64,000 nucleotides of DNA from Euborellia annulipes. Its lineage: Eukaryota; Arthropoda; Insecta; Dermaptera; Anisolabididae. This document shows, one piece after another, positions 47,134-58,593 of the stretch (the stretch's first letter is position 1; every line of letters begins with the position of its first letter). The DNA lies in assembly GCA_023213315.1 (NCBI GenBank), contig JAKCPI010012513.1, positions 62,001 to 126,000 of the forward strand, given 5' to 3'. The notes below the pieces were generated by a model that saw only the letters and a program-made list of their open reading frames with translations, ran no database searches and was not told the DNA's origin. Both the position numbers and the translations under genes were made by a program.

Positions 47134-48033
47134 TTCATATATAGTAGAATTTGCACTAATTGTTATATAGGCGATTAAAAATATAAAGAGAATTAATGCC
47201 AATAACCAATCTCCTCGTATTAGAACTTTTATATAATTTTTAATATTAAGATTTGGACTATTAATTGTTATATTAAAAAGATTATAAAAAAAGGAAATTA
47301 AAAAAAGAAAAATGTGTAATAGGTTTATAATTAAATATTTCGAAAAAATGGCGTTAATTTCATATGCCATTTGACATAATTTAAAATGTTGTTTACAAAA
47401 GTATTGTGCTTTAAAAAATAAAAAACTTGTTTCTTTAATGAAGGGGGAGAAACTAGAAAGGGATTTGTTAACGTAACGGAAATTTAATTTCAAAAATATG
47501 ATCATGTCTCCGAAACGACGAGTCGTCTGGTAAATAGTTAATCCAAATAATCCACTACCACTAAAGTATATCAACTGATTTAAATTGTAACATTTAAAAT
47601 AAAAATAATTAATAAAAATACTTTTGAGAAATAACAAAGTGAATATTTCAAAAATTAACATTATGAAACAATTTTTCCGAGTCAAAATTTTAAACTTATT
47701 TGAAAATTTCAAGAATTTTTTTAAAATATTAGACATTTTTTTCAGTTTAAAAATATAAATAAGACGATTGCAGTTATAATTAATAATAAGAAATATAGCC
47801 TCATTGAAATCAAAATATCTAGTTAAGGGGGATCGATCAACAACAGTGAACTCGTTTAATTCGTTTACAGTAAAATACAAAATAAATATATAATTCCCAA
47901 AACAAATAAGAATAAAATTATAAATAACTTCTAATCGACAAAGGTAAAAATTACCGTCCTTAATAAAAAAAGGAAAAGTTCCAAATAAATAGCCTATGAA
48001 AATCGTAGGGGACATCACTGTGTACAAATCCAT
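47134..48033 (-). CDS. Gustatory receptor-like large exon 16 (47-53 kb subfamily)
   Basis: 300 codons starting MDLYTVMSPTIFIGYLFGTF and ending ...NSTIYE at GAA|GTGAGT. It is intact, with IYQTTRRFGDMIIFLKLNFR and LCQMAYEINAIFSKY. From residue about 97 to the end it differs from exon 17 at one residue, while the first 96 residues differ at about 15. It shares conserved upstream DNA (to about 48180) with exons 17 and 18, so the three arose by recent tandem duplication with their promoters. Confidence 0.87.
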
Positions 48034-48195
48034 TTTGAAATAAATAATTACTGAATGAGTTTAATGTTTTAACCAAGATAATTAAAATTAAAATCGACGT
48101 TGTCCTCTCAATCAATAGCGTCTCTATCATAATTAAGCTAAATTGATTGATTCACTCAGTAATAAATGTATTAGAAAATGAATAAATTAAAAAAA

Positions 48196-48782
48196 TCTGG
48201 TGTGACTGTCGCACAGCACACAACTTTCTCTTACCTTCGGTAATCGAAAGTTGTATTCTGTGCTTGTCACACCAGATTTTTTGTGTCGACATATATTTAG
48301 TTTCCGCCAATATATTAGAATTTAAGATGTCAAATTTATAAACATGTGAAAATATTTATATTTTGTTACCATGGCAACCATTTCTCCTATCTTTCCTATG
48401 AAGTACAAGAGTAAAGTGTGCTTCAAACAATTTTGAGGGCAAAACGAGAATATACATTTGAAAGAGCATCTAAAAAATAATTGATTTTTAAAGTACTACT
48501 AGTACTCTTTGGTCGATTTTGATTAAAAGCTTATTTTCTCGGTCCCGGGGGTGTTTAACTTAAATATAAAATTTCAGCCTCATAGCTCAATTCCTTCATG
48601 CTTAAAATTGAACACACACACACACAGACAGACAGACCATGCCGCGAAAACAACTTTTTTGGATTCAGGGGACCTCAAAACGTGATTATATCCATCAAAA
48701 TCTCGACTCGAATTTTTGACATGAATCCAATACTTTCTCTCTCTATATATTAACATATATATAGAGGTAAGAGAAAGTAAAA
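48196..48782 (+). mobile_element. Hairpin element, short variant
   Basis: 587 bases, TCTGGTGTGACTGTC to GAGAAAGTAA. It is followed directly by a fragment of another start (TCTGGTGGGATTAATCC at 48783). Confidence 0.8.
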
Positions 48783-48879
48783 TCTGGTGGGATTAATCCA
48801 ACATTTAACTACAATAAATTAGGTTCTGATCATAGAATAAATAATATAGTTCTGATATAAAAAATTAAAAATATATCGA

Positions 48880-49660
48880 CATCAAAAATATGGTGTGACA
48901 GAACATTACGCAATTATCCATTTCCTAAGGTAGTAGAAGGTTGTGGGATGTGCGGTAAGTCTCAAGAGATTTCTAAATTCTGAACTTCTAATAGGATTGA
49001 CTTAAATAAGTAAAATTTTAATTGAATATTAAAAATACAGACTAATCAGGTAAGGGCAAAATCCTTTAAAAAGGATTTGCGATCCGATCCGAAGATTCGA
49101 GCAGTTCGGACGATCCGATTCACTAACTGGGCTGCTGCAAAAGGATTAGCGATCCTATCCAGTGATCAGACAAGCTCAGCGATCCGATCCAGTGATCTGA
49201 CAAGTTCAGCGATCCGCAAATCCGATCGAGTTTCTCATAAAACTCGAAAAAACAGGGCCCGTACGATTTCATAAGGTAGAAGAAGTTCGTGGGATGCGCA
49301 TCAAGTCTCAAGAGATATCTAACAAGTTCAGAGCTTCTAATAAGATTCTGATAAGATATGCTTCTAATAAATTTTTAAATGAATATTAAAAATACAGACT
49401 AATCAGGGAAGGGCAAAATCCTTTAAAAAGGATTAGCGATCTGATTCCAAAGATTTGAGCAGAATGGATGATCAGATTCCCTATTCCTGATGCTACCCGA
49501 TTCCCTATTCCTGATGCTACAAAAGGATTAGCGATCCGACTTAGAAAAAGGATCACTGTTCCGATTCGCAAATCCAGATCCGCGATCCGGAAATCCGATC
49601 GAGTTTCTCATAAAACTAGAAGAAACAGGGTACGGGCTTCGAAGTCTTCCCATCTCAGCG
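48880..49660. repeat. GATC-rich repeats, two tandem units
   Basis: Units at about 48905-49260 and 49265-49640 share CAGACTAATCAGG, AAAGGATTAGCGATCCGATC and a CTCATAAAACTCGAAAA end. They are full of GATCCG words. Open frames through them on both strands are a result of the repeat. A third unit is at 51400-51780. Confidence 0.65.
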
Positions 49661-49832
49661 TCTGTTTTTATGTAATAAGAAGAGCCCTGATGTTCATGCA
49701 GAATCAAACCTAAAAATATGCCTGCATTAATGCATTACAAAATGACCAAATATGCACAATGAGGGGAAAAACAGAAAAAATATGCTCTATCACAAATTGA
49801 GTCGCATTTTATGTATTTTTAACTTTGCACAT

Positions 49833-50092
49833 GCCCTCGGGGCATGGCGTAGAGGTTAGCGTGCTAACCTCATATACCAAACGTCGCGGGTTCGGACCCC
49901 AGGCAGTCCGATGATTTTATTTAAGCCAATTGGATACCAAATGGCTTAAATAAGAATGCCTGGACCCCATATATGTATATTAATCTCTATAACGGATATC
50001 GTAAAAGTCTTAAATGGCCTAAGATGCCGAAAAGACTGTGTGAATGTGTGTGTGAGTGTGAGTGTGAATGAGAAAAAAAAAAAAAAAAAAAA
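49833..50092 (+). repeat. tRNA-derived SINE (first type), complete
   Basis: GCCCTCGGGGCATGGCGTAG, box B GGGTTCGGACCCC, tail and poly A. Perfect 12-base duplication AACTTTGCACAT (49821-49832 and 50093-50104). Confidence 0.92.
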
Positions 50093-50210
50093 AACTTTGC
50101 ACATCAGAGAGATAACTCTTTGTCAAAACAAAAATATAAGAATTGATACAGGACCAAGGGAGTAGTCTTATATCTACAAAAAATATAAGAAATTAAAGAT
50201 TACTACTCAC

Positions 50211-51110
50211 TTCATATATAGTAGAATGTGCACTGATTGTTATATAGGCGATTAAAAATATAAAGAGAATTAATGCCAATAACCAATCTCCTCGTATTAG
50301 AACTTTTATATAATTTTTAATATTAAGATTTGGACTATTAATTGTTATATTAAAAAGATTATAAAAAAAGGAAATTAAAAAAAGAAAAATGTGTAATAGG
50401 TTTATAATTAAATATTTCGAAAAAATGGCGTTAATTTCATAAGCCATTTGACATAATTTAAAATGTTGTTTACAAAAGTATTGTGCTTTAAAAAATAAAA
50501 AACTTGTTTCTTTAATGAAGGGGGAGAAACTAGAAAGGGATTTGTTAACGTAACGGAAATTTAATTTCAAAAATATGATCATGTCTCCGAAACGACGAGT
50601 AGTCTGGTAAATAGTTAATCCAAATAATCCACTACCACTAAAGTATATCAACTGATTTAAATTGTAACATTTAAAATAAAAATAATTAATAAAAATACTT
50701 TTGAGAAATAACAAAGTGAATATTTCAAAAATTAACATTATGAAACAATTTTTCCGAGTCAAAATTTTAAACTTATTTGAAAATTTCAAGAATTTTTTTA
50801 AAATATTAGACATTTTTTTCAGTTGAAAAATATAAATAAGACGACTCCAGTTATAATCAATAATAAGAAATATAGCCTGATAGAAATCAAAATATCTAGT
50901 TAAGGGGGATCGATCAACATCAGTGAACTCGTTGGCTTGGTTCATGGTAAAATACAAAGTAAATACATAATTTCCAAAACAAATGAGAATAAAATTATAA
51001 ATAACTACTAATCGACAAAGGTAAAAATTACCGTCCTTAATAAAAAAAGGAAAAGTTCCAAATAAATAGCCTATGAAAATCGTAGGTGACATTACTGTGT
51101 AAAAATTCAT
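50211..51110 (-). CDS. Gustatory receptor-like large exon 17 (47-53 kb subfamily)
   Basis: 300 codons starting MNFYTVMSPTIFIGYLFGTF and ending ...AHSTIYE at GAA|GTGAGT. It is intact. Differences from exon 16 are concentrated in residues 1-96 (for example E35V, V64D, C88W, N89S, K95Q) and almost absent afterwards. The upstream flank (51111-51260) matches those of exons 16 and 18, then runs into a GATC-rich repeat shared by the three spacers. A SINE with a perfect 12-base duplication lies just beyond the donor. Confidence 0.87.
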
Positions 51111-51264
51111 TTTGAAATAAATAATTACTGAATAAGTTTAATGTTTTAACCAAGATAAATAAAATTAAAATTGTTTTCTTAATCAATAGAGTCTCTATCA
51201 TAATTAAACTAAATTGATTGATTCATTAAAAGAATTACAAAATGAATAAATTAAAAAAATCTAG

Positions 51265-51780
51265 TGGGATTAGTCGAACATTTAACAACAACAAATTAGG
51301 TTCTGATCACAGAATATATAAGAATATAGTTCTGATATACTAGAAGAAATTAAAAATATATCGAAACCAAAAATATGGTGTGACAGCACAACCCGCAACT
51401 ATCGATTTCCTAAGATAGAAGAAAAAGTTGTGGAATGTGCGGTAAGTCTCAAGAGATTTCTAAGTTCTGAACTTCTATTCTGAATTTCTAAATTGTGAAC
51501 TTCTAATAAGATTGACTTTAAAGAAGTAAATTTTTAATTGAATATTAAAAAACAGGGAAGGGCAAAATCGTTTAAAAAGGATCCAAAGATTCGAGAGGTT
51601 CGGACGATCCGATTCACTAATCCGGCTGCTGCAAAAGGATTAGCGATCCGATCCAGTGATCTGACTCGGTGATCCGATCCGATTTAGAAAAAGGATCACT
51701 GTTCCGATTCGCAAATCCAGATCCGCGATCCGCAAATCCGATCGAGTTTCTCATAAAACTCGAAAAAACAGGGCCGGAGA
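51265..51780. repeat. Third GATC-rich repeat unit
   Basis: Diverged hairpin-element 5' piece followed by the GATCCG-rich unit, as upstream of exon 16. It was duplicated together with the receptor exon. Confidence 0.6.
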
Positions 51781-51967
51781 ATTTTTGCCTTTCCGTGTTT
51801 CAGAAAAATATTCAGCAAACATGCATTTGCATGAACTCTAGTAATAAGGTATAGAAAAAGTAAACTTATAATCGCTAAAAGCTTTGAGATTTTGACGATT
51901 ATAGATTCAAGTTAGAAATAACTCTTTGTCAAAACAAAAATATAAGAAATTAAAGATTACTACTCAC

Positions 51968-52864
51968 TTCATATATAGTAGAATTTGCACTAATTGTTAT
52001 ATAGGCGATTAAAAATATAAAGAGAATTAATGCCAATAACCAATCTCCTCGTATTAGAACTTTTATATAATTTTTAATATTAAGATTTGGACTAATATTT
52101 GCAAAATTAAAAAGATTATAAAAAAAAGAAATTAAAAAAAGAAAAATGTGTAATAGGTTAATAATTAAATATTTCGAAAAAATGGCGTTAATTTCATATG
52201 CCATTTGACATAATTTAAAATGTTGTTTACAAAAATATTGTGCTTTAAAAAATAAACTTGTTTGTTTAATGAAGGGGGACAAACTAGATAGAGATATGTT
52301 AACGTGACGGAAATTTAATTCCAAAAATATGATCATGTCTCCGAAACGACGAGTCGTCTGGTAAATGGTTAAAGTAAATAATCCACTACCACTAAAGTAT
52401 ATCAAATGGTTTAAATTATAACATTTAAAATAAAAATAATTAATAAAAATACTTTTGAGAAATAACAAAGTGAATATTTCAAAAATTAACATTATGAAAA
52501 AATTTTTCCGTGTCAAAATTTTAAACTTATTTGAAAATTTCAAGAATTTTTTTAAAATATTAGACATTTTTTTCAGTTGAAAAATATAAATAAGACGATT
52601 GCAGTTATAATTAATAATAAGAAATATAGCCTGAGAGAGATCAAAATATCTAGTTATGGGGGATCGATCAACATCAGTGAACGCGTTTAAATCGTCCAAA
52701 ATAAAAAATAAAGTAAATATATAATTTCCAAAACAAATAAGAATAAAATTATAAATAACTACTAATCGACAAAGGTGAAAATTACCGTCCTTAATGAAAA
52801 AAGGGAAAGTTCCAAATAAATAGCCTATGAAAATCGTAGGGGACATCACTGTGTACAAATCCAT
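51968..52864 (-). CDS. Gustatory receptor-like large exon 18 (farthest from the shared exons)
   Basis: 299 codons starting MDLYTVMSPTIFIGYLFGTF and ending ...NSTIYE at GAA|GTGAGT. It is intact. It differs from exons 16 and 17 in the first third (ILDDLNAF loop) and slightly near FANISPN, with one codon lost in the S-L-F-F-K region. If it uses the shared exons at 1.2-1.4 kb, the first intron would exceed 50 kb, so processing may depend on its own promoter and very long transcripts. No further receptor exon is visible to its right. Confidence 0.86.
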
Positions 52865-52867
52865 TTT

Positions 52868-52985
52868 GAAATAAATAATTACTGAATAAGTTTAATGTTT
52901 TAACTAAAATAATTAAAATTAAAATCGATGTTGTCTTCTCAATCAATAGTGTCTCTACCATAATTAAACTAATTGATTGATTCAC
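52868..52985 (-). promoter_or_regulatory. Conserved upstream flank of exon 18
   Basis: AT-rich flank shared with 48037-48180 and 51114-51260 upstream of exons 16 and 17 (ends with ATTGATTGATTCACTCAATA-type sequence here). It ends where a LINE fragment begins. A promoter role is inferred from its position only. Confidence 0.35.
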
Positions 52986-53282
52986 TCAATAAGGAGGGAT
53001 GGCGCTCGCTGGTTTAGTCGTGAAATCGCCACTGCTATTCCCACCGATTATGAGACTTTTAGATGTCTTAGGAACCAGACAAGATCCCTGGTACGGAATG
53101 CTAGGAGGCGTGTTTTGAGAGCCGATCTGGCCCCCGATCTCTCTCCGCGAGTACTCTGGCGTAACCTGAAGAGGCATGGCTTTTTGGGTGGGGACCGCCG
53201 GATTGTTCACTTGATCCTGACGTACTTAATTCCCATTTCACTGGTCCCTCCGGAGGAGTGTCCTATCCACCTGAGTGTCTAA
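52986..53282 (+). mobile_element. LINE ORF2 fragment (endonuclease-RT linker)
   Basis: The frame reads RDGARWFSREIATAI, YETFRCLRNQTRSLVRNARR and SPRVLWRNLKRHGFLGG. This is the usual linker before the reverse transcriptase of R1/Jockey-like elements (R-N-x-x-R-x-x-x-R-x-A-R-R, then P-x-x-L-W-x-x-L). It is truncated at both ends. Confidence 0.6.
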
Positions 53283-53289
53283 ATGAGAC

Positions 53290-54689
53290 ACTTTCTAATG
53301 GGTTTTAGTTCTCCAATATTACTGATGGGCATTGTCTAGGGTTGGATCTAGGGCGGTGGGGACCGATGTTATCTCTGTTTTTTTCTAGGACATTCTTCGA
53401 TCTACTATTTTTTAGTATATTAATATTAGTAAATGATGTCCAAATGATTTATAGAAAAGTTTCTTGAATGAGATGGCGAATAGCTAAGCAGGACAAGCTG
53501 CAGATTAAGGAACTGTTCGAGAAATCTCCTCGTCGGGATTGAAAGGTGGGAGATAATCTCACCCTCCATTAACAGACACAAATGAGTCAATTTCAATTCT
53601 TGAATGTTGGATAAGTTGATTACGTGGATGAAATTTTCTTTTCTTCTAAGTAATTCAACTTGAGCAACTTCAATTCTCGACTTGTTTCAATTTTATCAAA
53701 GAAAATAATTTGCAAAATGTATAAGTGAGTGGCAAATATAATATTATTCTTTTCTGGACGGTCTTTTGCTTGAGTTTCGAATTTTCTGAGATTTCATTCA
53801 TGTTTTAGAAGATCCTCTACAAGTTAGCTGAAAATAATTTTTATTTTAACTAATAATATTCAATCGAAATTATTTAAATGTTAATATATAATAAGATAAA
53901 TATATGTTTAATATATTAATTTTATAATATTAAAAAAATCACCTTTCAGTAATATCTTCTAGGAGAAACATTCCATAAGAGCGAAAATTAAAATTTTGAC
54001 TTCATTGCTTAAAGAAAAAGGCAAATGAAAAGATTAAAATCGATGGGCTCTGAAGTCAAATGCAACTTTCTGCATCGCTGGCTTTTTATACCAGTATTTT
54101 TATTATAAGTCAGATTTATAGAGAGCACATCTTTCGTCGCTCTTTTGGATAAATATTATTATTTATTTTTGAAAATGAGTCGTTCTAAAAACAAAAAAAA
54201 TTGAATTAGTATTAACTCTAATCAGTTGATTATAAGAATATCAAGTTCGTGTTCTATTTACCTTTCATTTGCGAGATTTTTTCTCTTCTCTCGCACAAAT
54301 ATTCACTAATTAAAAGTAAACACCAAAAAAATTATCTCTTTAGTTTTCCGACAATAATTATTTACTTATGGATTATATTTAAATGTCTCATTTGTGTTAT
54401 TAAGTATGTTATAATTCCCGACCTGAAAAAAAGAAAAATTTAATTCTAATCAGTTAATTTATAAGAATTATGAATTAGTGTTCTAATTAATTTATGTTTA
54501 CCTTAAATTTCCTAAGAAATATTTAAAATTTTCTTTCTTCTCAACTTTTTCTCACTCACATAAACACTAAATAAAAAATAAACACCAAAAATCTTCATCT
54601 ACAAAAAGTGTTTGTAGTAAATGAAATTAATAAAAAAGAGAACACCAAGTTCTTAAATGATTAATTATCCCTTGCTTGCAGAATACAAA

Positions 54690-54690
<1 letters not shown>
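53290..54690. other. Gene-free AT-rich stretch
   Basis: The first part may be LINE 3' flank. The rest is AT-rich with two related AGAATATCAAGTTCGTGTTC / ATTATGAATTAGTGTTC blocks (about 54235 and 54465). No gene seen. Confidence 0.4.
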
Positions 54691-54691
<1 letters not shown>

Positions 54692-54750
<59 letters not shown>

Positions 54751-54770
54751 ATGAATATATATATATATTT
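54692..54770. repeat. (AT)n microsatellite
   Basis: About 28 AT units and a short second tract. Confidence 0.9.
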
Positions 54771-55440
54771 TTAAACCGTAAACCGGGAGTCTGAGGAAAT
54801 CGTATCAGTGAAAATGAACGTGATTTTTGGATTACGAGCAAGCGAGTGCGGGGCCTAACCGGGGAGAGATCCTACCTAGCCTAACACGAAATACGAAGAC
54901 AATAGAGAGAGTATTTGTGACCCCGTCTCCACCATCAGATCGGTGGAGCCCTCGGGTCTGTCCCTAGCCTCAAGGATTGCAATTTGGACCCTCCAGGCTA
55001 TTCCTGGAGAAACTGCACCCTTCCCTGACTCGCTTTACTCACAGAGCCATCTCAAGCTCGCCCTCAAAGATACAAAAACATCAGACTCCCGAGTGCGCCA
55101 ACGAAAGACGCTTTTCGCAAACACAAGAACACTTGGAACCTGGGCTTCGATCTCTCAATCAGATCTGACCGCATCTCCTCATGGAAAAAATCAACGAGAA
55201 TATCTTTCATTTTGGCTCTCGGTATGGATCCTAAATTAAAAGAACAAATCAACACATCCTAACAAAACGAACGAGCAAAGGCACCCGAAGCTAATAACAA
55301 CAACAACAACAGCTATCCAACAGAGGGCTAAAATGAAAGTATTCACGTTGGTTTCTCCACTGTTAGATTCACGAGGAGGCGCTACAGGTTCAAAAAAAAT
55401 CCCTCTTGTTGGCAAAGTGCACCCTCCACCCCTCTAGATT
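54770..55440. other. GC-richer unclassified segment
   Basis: Noticeably richer in G+C than the surroundings, with overlapping short frames in several phases and an AACAACAACAACAAC tract. It may be a LINE 5' region or an untranslated exon; I do not recognise a protein. Confidence 0.3.
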
Positions 55441-55667
55441 TAAATCTTTAAACTTAATTGAAGGTGTGAGAATAAATTTTCTAAATTATAAATATCGAAA
55501 AGTGAATACAATTAAATTTGTATTCGTTTAGCAATCACACCTTAAGCCCTAGGTACTAATATGAAGAAGAACTCCCGCGGTGGTAGAGGCTGTTATTTGA
55601 ACTCAGTTGAAAAAAAAATCCTAAAAAGCTAATCTAATCTAACCCCTTAAATATTCTTGCATCATGC

Positions 55668-55692
55668 ATAATATACCTTTGTTCTGTTGACC
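55668..55692 (-). CDS. Candidate 25-base microexon
   Basis: Minus strand: pyrimidine tract ending TTTTGTTACAG, then ATTCCTGAGGGTCAACAGAA plus CAAAG, then GTATAT. It would continue the frame of the next candidate exon (IPEGQQNK). Evidence is splice signals only; boundaries are approximate. Confidence 0.25.
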
Positions 55693-55796
55693 CTCAGGAA
55701 TCTGTAACAAAAAAGAAAAAAAAAAAGAAATTAGAAACAGATCATTTATATATATTTGGATTTATGTGTGTATGTCTAGAGAATAAAATATTCACC

Positions 55797-55981
55797 TCCT
55801 GAGGGGTTGACGGTCGCTCGAAGCCGCTTGCCTGGCACTCGTAGAGCTGATCCATCGAGGCTCCCGTAGAGCTGATCCAGGTGATGGCACTAGGTGAACA
55901 CTGAGCACTGAACACTGAACACTGAACACTGAACATTGAGTACTGAACACTGATCACAATTCCACTGAAGTAACACAAACC
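55797..55981 (-). CDS. Candidate internal exon
   Basis: Between TTTTTTTGCAG and GAG|GTGAAT lies an open stretch ending MDQLYECQASGFERPSTPQE. The middle is an 8-base tandem repeat (ACTGAACA type, about 55898-55955), and a GTAGAGCTGATCCA pair is repeated. The protein is unrecognised; it may be noncoding. Confidence 0.3.
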
Positions 55982-56593
55982 TGCAAAAAAGAGAAATTAT
56001 TTAAGAATCTATGCTTTAGAGGTCTAGCAATCTAGTGAAAATAATTTTCCATTTGAATTTTAAGAATGAAGTTTAAAGGAGTACAGTGCCCTGGGGGGGA
56101 AGCCCCGAAATTTTTTAAATCTATATACGGGTATATGCCCAATTTCTATATTTTTTTAGAGAAAGTGTATCGCATAAATAAAAGTAATTACAATATGTAA
56201 GCATTTTTTTTAAATAAAACTTTTGTCTTTGAAAGGGTCCGGGCTCACAAAAAATATTTTTGTGTATTGGGAGAAGGGGATCTTTAAAAATGAGTTCGCC
56301 CTCCTCTCAACCCCTCTCCCTTCAACGAAAAAAATTCTATATATTCGCCGCATAATAAATAAACTACAACCTTTTGATATCATGAAAAAGGGCGATGAAT
56401 GGACACCGAAACTTCTATAAAGGATAACATTCTCATATCAGTATAAAATCAAGATCATTTCCCTCACTTTTTAAGTTTATAAATTTCGATGCATTTTATT
56501 ATGCAAATAATGCATTTCTCGCAAAAAATTTTATTCTAATTTATCATTTGATCCTTAATGAATGTATCTAACTAGAGAATGTAAATCTACTTA

Positions 56594-56735
56594 CCAAAAT
56601 GCCGAAATTATAGGAATCCTGGGTGGAGTGACTGTCACCCTGTTGTCATGTCAAGCAAGCCCTCCTGCATTACTAAAGGCGATGATTTGTCTCAACTTGA
56701 GGCAAGCAGACAAGTGCAGGCTGGCAAAACTAGAA
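56594..56735 (-). other. Candidate noncoding exon
   Basis: GC-richer segment bounded by TTTTCTTTCTAG and TTG|GTAAGT on the minus strand. All three frames are closed, so if transcribed it is untranslated. Confidence 0.25.
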
Positions 56736-57054
56736 AGAAAAATGAAAGAGAATTAGAAAAAATCTTCAACTCATTCGTTAATATATACACACACATTTAA
56801 TAGATAATTTAATAAATATTTTTTTGAATATTTGCCATAATTGGAACAAAAGGCTCAATGCCCAATGCTTTCTAATAGAAAAATCCTCGATTTTTCAAAA
56901 ATATTTTTAGCCCCCCAATTTGGGGATTTTCCTGGGCTGTCCATAATGTCCTAAAAGGGTGAAAAAAAATTTCATTCAAAGGGAAGTTGGCCAAACAGAG
57001 TGTGACATCAGGGCCAGAGCATTCTGCAATTATTTTAAATACAACAATAAATTT

Positions 57055-57345
57055 AAATAGGTAGAAAGAATGAGCAAAGCAGCTAGTTTATATTTCAATT
57101 TATTATCAAACTAGGGCCGACGTTTCGGTCGCATATGGGACATAAATATATATATCCTCACCAAGGTATATTGGGCATATACAATATAACTTGGCGAGGA
57201 TATATATTTTCAGACATTAACCTGGCTCTGAAGATTGTCCCATATGCGACCGAAATGTCGGCCCTATTTTAAAAATAATAAATTGAAATATAAACTAGCT
57301 GCTTTGTTCATTCTTTCTACCTATTGACTCGATTAGGCAAATGTT
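57055..57345. repeat. Penelope-like inverted repeat with hammerhead-like core
   Basis: Arms with GGGCCGACGTTTCGGTCGCA at left and CTGAAGATTGTCCCATATGC, GACCGAAATGTCGGCCC at right (core 57228-57262: CTGAAGA...GAAA). Ends share ACTAGCTGCTTTG. The left arm lacks the CTGANGA half. Confidence 0.55.
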
Positions 57346-57477
57346 AAGTTAAATATTTTTCATTTCCTTAAATTATCTTTCTTACTTTTGTTTTCTAAAT
57401 CCTTTAAATAGCACGTTTTATTAATTTATGGAAAGTCTTATGGTTTAGTTAGTGAGAGGGCTAATCAAGATGTACTG

Positions 57478-57640
57478 TAAAATAAGAATGCCTGGACCCC
57501 AAATATATATATTATAAATAAAAAAATGCGAGTATCGTTAAGTCTTGAATGGCCCAAGTTGCCGAAAAGACTGTGTGTGAATGTGAGGCTGAGTGAGAAA
57601 AAAGTGTGAGTGTTTAAAAAAAAAAAACAAAAAAAAAAAA
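57478..57640 (+). repeat. First-type SINE, headless
   Basis: Begins at AATAAGAATGCCTGGACCCC and ends in the GCCGAAAAGACTGTG tail and poly A. A (TG)n tract follows at about 57706-57722. Confidence 0.7.
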
Positions 57641-58011
57641 GATGTACTGTGTGTGAAATGTATTAATGTAAGCCGTGATTGTTTGTTGATTTGAGATCCC
57701 AAAAGGTGTGTGTGTGTGTGTGGTTTTTTTTTTAATGTGATTGAGTTAATATGTGTATTATTTAACGTTTAATTAAATATCTTTATCTTATTAATTCTAG
57801 TCCCTTTTTCCCACTTCTCTCTTATTTGATATTAAATACAAAAAATTAATTTTCAAATAGTTTTTATTCATTTTGGGATTTTTTCTCCAATTAATTCAAC
57901 ATTTGAAGAACTTCTTTTTATTAGAAAAAATCAATTTTAATGTTAAAAATAAAGAATATTGACGTCTAAGATATATTGCTCTAATTCTGTTGCCATTGTC
58001 AATTGAGATAA

Positions 58012-58593
58012 GATGATTGAGTAAAGTAAACAGAATTTTATTTGTAAAAATATTTATTAAATCTATAGGCGATCGATTTTGTCACGTGGACATCGTCAGA
58101 CCAGCTGGAATTAAGAATATAAAATTATTATAATTTAAATAAACTTACATAAATATTATCATCGTATAATCGATCAAATAAACATATGACATTATTCATT
58201 ATTTCTTTTGAGAGATACATAATTTAAAATTGAAATTGTGATGACATAAGGTGATTCATTAGAGACTAATTTATAGGAAAATCATAGATGTTATTATAAA
58301 ATTGTATAGTACCATTTATACTGACCGTTAATAAAGTATAATATATATATATACATCACCTTATGTCATCACAATTTCAATTTTAAATCTCAAAAGAAAT
58401 AATGAATAATCTCATATGTTTATTTGATTGATTATACGAAGATAATATTTATGTAAGTTTATTTAAATTATAATAATTTTATATTCTTAATTCCATCTGG
58501 CCTGACAATGACCACGTGACGAAATCGATCGCCTATAGATTAAATAAATATTTTTACAAATAAAATTCTGTTTGCTTTCCTCAATCATCTTAC
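58012..58593. repeat. Foldback repeat with paired hammerhead-like cores
   Basis: Arms of about 240 bases. Left core on the minus strand is CTGACGA with AAAATCG; right core on the plus strand (58502-58530) is CTGACAA with GAAATCG. Each arm lost a different half, so the ancestral core fits CTGACGA...GAAA. Confidence 0.55.

Noticed and set aside
49077..49713. Open frames on both strands in the GATCCG region
   Set aside because: Caused by repeated words with few stops; no start context or homology.
44986..50092. SINE heads as functional tRNA genes
   Set aside because: A and B boxes are present but cloverleaf arms do not pair, and tails plus target duplications show SINEs.
2049..52864. Eighteen independent receptor genes, each with its own 3' exons
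   Set aside because: I looked in each spacer for a second copy of the two small exons and saw none; repeats fill most spacers. Short exons can be missed by eye, so this remains testable.
2049..52864. Odorant receptors instead of gustatory receptors
   Set aside because: The P-x-x-x-x-G-x-x-x-G-x-x-P-F start, the E-A-N-K junction and the F-S-A-x-x-F block fit gustatory receptors (7tm_7) better; no odorant receptor C-terminal motif is visible.
54943..55239. 98-codon frame in the GC-richer segment
   Set aside because: Starts at a non-ATG codon, overlaps equally long frames in other phases and resembles no protein.
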